Assembly: GCF_902506265.1 (NCBI RefSeq)
Contig: NZ_LR733556.1
Span: 124,001 to 188,000, forward strand
Direction of reading: 5' to 3'
Source of the DNA: Flavobacterium sp. 9AF
GTDB taxonomy: Bacteria; Bacteroidota; Bacteroidia; Flavobacteriales; Flavobacteriaceae
Length of the DNA stretch: 64,000 nt
Shown: positions 62,765 to 64,000 of the stretch, in pieces
How positions within the stretch are numbered: the first letter of the stretch is position 1
Layout of the letters: every line of letters starts with the position of its first letter
Notes under the pieces: model-generated
What the model saw: only the letters and a program-made list of their open reading frames with translations
Database searches by the model: none
What the model was told of the DNA's origin: nothing
Translations under genes and position numbers: made by a program

Positions 62765-63481
62765 TTACTTTAGTTTTTTGAATTCTTCAACACCCTGAAT
62801 TAATCCATTTACAACATCTCTAATGTCATTTTTATATTTAGTTATGTTTTCATTTTTCAAGTGTTGATTCACTTTAGGGTGATACATAATCTTTAAGACT
62901 TTATACGTTTTAAAAATTCTTTCAACTAATTCTTTTGATTCAAGAAAAATAGTTTCATTTATAATGTCTTTAGGAATTAAAAGCGAGTCTCTAAAGTCGG
63001 TATAAAAGCCCTTGTTTTTATTCTCATTAAATTGTTCTAATAATTTAATTCTCACCCCAGTTTTTATGAAAGGTTTAGCGGCATTTTTTAAATCAATCAA
63101 TAAATTAAAAACCTCATTGAATGTTTCATTCTTAAATTTTTGCAACTTCGATTTTTCATTTTTTTCATATTCTAAACCACTTTCGATAAAGCCATTGATT
63201 ATCTCTAACATTTTTGCCAGTTCGTGTCTTATTTTATGGTCGCTAAAAAACTTTTTTGCATCTTTAATGCGATAAACACTATAACCTTCACTATGCAATA
63301 AAACAAGCATAGCTTTAATAATTTCTTCTGAACTTAAAATAAGCAATGAGGAAGCTGTACTATAGGATTTATTCTGATTTGCAATAAGTAAAGCATCCTT
63401 TTTAAGCTTCTGAGCATTTTTATAAATGGGCTCATGTAGCTTTTTAGATTTCTCAGGAGATTGATTCAAAAAATTACTCAT
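62765..63481 (-). CDS. AbiV-family abortive infection protein
   Basis: 238-residue helical protein of the AbiV/HEPN-like family: QKLKKDALLIANQNKSYSTA, SSLLILSSEEIIKAMLVLLH (the A-x-x-L-x-I-x-S-x-E-E-I-x-K-A signature) and FFSDHKIRHELAKMLEII. Lactococcal AbiV is triggered by a phage protein (SaV) and then halts translation so that the phage is not propagated. Here the gene starts 2 bases after the hsdS stop, so it is translated from the restriction operon and would act as a second line of defence if restriction fails. Flanked by hsdS-tail repeats, indicating acquisition as a cassette. Confidence 0.82.
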   Translation of the reverse strand: MSNFLNQSPEKSKKLHEPIYKNAQKLKKDALLIANQNKSYSTASSLLILSSEEIIKAMLVLLHSEGYSVYRIKDAKKFFSDHKIRHELAKMLEIINGFIESGLEYEKNEKSKLQKFKNETFNEVFNLLIDLKNAAKPFIKTGVRIKLLEQFNENKNKGFYTDFRDSLLIPKDIINETIFLESKELVERIFKTYKVLKIMYHPKVNQHLKNENITKYKNDIRDVVNGLIQGVEEFKKLK

Positions 63482-63483
63482 AT

Positions 63484-64000
63484 CTAACCCTTTTTATATG
63501 CAACCTTATCCTCAGCAACCATACTTAACTTGTCATCCTGAGCCTGTCGAAGGATCTCATCACCCACCGTAACCTGCCCATTCATCAACATAGGCAGTAA
63601 CCAATCGCGTAACGATGCGAGTTCTTGGTTTTCTTTTAGATTATTTTCGATTTGATTGTAAAATGACGAAACTACTTTGTTATAAATTTCTTTTAATTCC
63701 TTAGTACAATCTAAAATTTTAATATCAGAAAAATCCCCTTTATTCATATTCACTAAAACAGCTCCTTGTTTTGCTGTTGAACTGTTAAATTCAAAGAATT
63801 TTTTTAAAGCATTTAATAAAAAATATCTATTATAAGCTTTAGTTATTGAAATTGAATTAATTTGTTGATTTGTCTGACATTCTTTACCTACTATCCCTAT
63901 AACACCAATAGTACCAATACATGAAACACAAATATCGCCAGGCCTAAGATATTTTGATGACTGACTATCTGCTCCAAGTTTTGTTAATGTTCTTTCACTA
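63484..64000 (-). CDS. hsdS: Type I restriction-modification specificity subunit HsdS, C-terminal part (5' end outside window)
   Basis: The open frame runs from the right edge to the stop at 63484, about 171 residues. Visible is the second target-recognition domain: YLRPGDICVSCIGTIGVIGI, then ECQTNQQINSI (typical NQQIN motif), the conserved helix region with KEIYNKVVSSFYNQIENNLK, and the tail ENQELASLRDWLLPMLMNG. HsdS sets the DNA sequence recognised by HsdM and HsdR, which must lie beyond 64000. After QVTV the protein ends with DEILRQAQDDK, encoded by a dispersed TGTCATCCTGAGCC-type repeat captured in frame. Confidence 0.93.
   Translation of the reverse strand, partial: SERTLTKLGADSQSSKYLRPGDICVSCIGTIGVIGIVGKECQTNQQINSISITKAYNRYFLLNALKKFFEFNSSTAKQGAVLVNMNKGDFSDIKILDCTKELKEIYNKVVSSFYNQIENNLKENQELASLRDWLLPMLMNGQVTVGDEILRQAQDDKLSMVAEDKVAYKKG
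63510..63647 (-). repeat. hsdS-tail direct repeat, copy B
   Basis: Copy within the functional hsdS 3' end; see copy A at 62591-62728. It includes the same embedded TGTCATCCTGAGCC-type repeat at 63531-63556. Confidence 0.85.

Overview
The window is a strongly AT-rich chromosomal segment of a Bacteroidota bacterium, most likely Flavobacterium or a close relative in the Flavobacteriaceae. The support is porQ of the type IX secretion system (T9SS), a GH16 enzyme with a T9SS C-terminal sorting domain, Bacteroidota-type promoters (TTG about 19-22 bases before TAnnTTTG), few Shine-Dalgarno sequences, a menaquinone gene (menD), a long NusB, and lineage families such as DUF2853, DUF3276 and DUF1573. 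I see no rRNA, tRNA, CRISPR array, transposase or prophage.

Layout. 1-2289: a TPR sensor kinase (5' end probably outside the window) and a LytTR response regulator, translationally coupled. 2404-5098: three leaderless proteins, one like GH64 beta-1,3-glucanases and two unrecognised; the two unrecognised genes carry the same structured 5' leader. 5103-5230: a MITE-like inverted-repeat element. 5295-10945 (minus): a GbsR/MarR-like regulator with twin palindromic operators, followed by an operon of DUF2071, DCC thiol-oxidoreductase, TIGR01777 SDR, two paralogous membrane proteins and two SRPBCC proteins, the last frameshifted. 11074-31000: mostly housekeeping genes (K+ channel, glutathione peroxidase, menD, nadC, YihY/BrkB, chalcone-isomerase-like pair, M48 peptidase, MFS, lon, porQ, cmk, rpsA), with a possible caspase-like gene lying between lon and porQ. 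31053-32792: a short arsenic-type operon without an efflux pump. 33197-36016: secreted GH16 laminarinase-like enzyme. 36097-39870: peroxide defence (DUF6952, thioredoxin, peroxiredoxin, KatG). 40011-45072: NhaC antiporter, M28 peptidase, methionine gamma-lyase-like enzyme and a divergent Lrp regulator. 45115-45312: an orphan double-glycine Cys-rich peptide. 45453-61823: mainly core genes (lpdA, rplS, trmD, cyclophilin-FKBP fusion, csaA, ABC exporter, Leu/Glu dehydrogenase, nusB, yajC), with small accessory genes between 51300 and 54900.

61880-64000 (minus) is a defence locus at the right edge. The 3' end of a type I restriction specificity gene (hsdS) is followed after 2 bases by an AbiV-family abortive-infection gene. 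Next comes a second, decayed copy of the hsdS 3' end, and then a HARE-HTH gene. The AbiV gene is therefore bracketed by 138-base direct repeats made from hsdS tails. With the paired leaders at 3922-4740 and the twin operators around the GbsR-like gene, this is the most noteworthy structure here.
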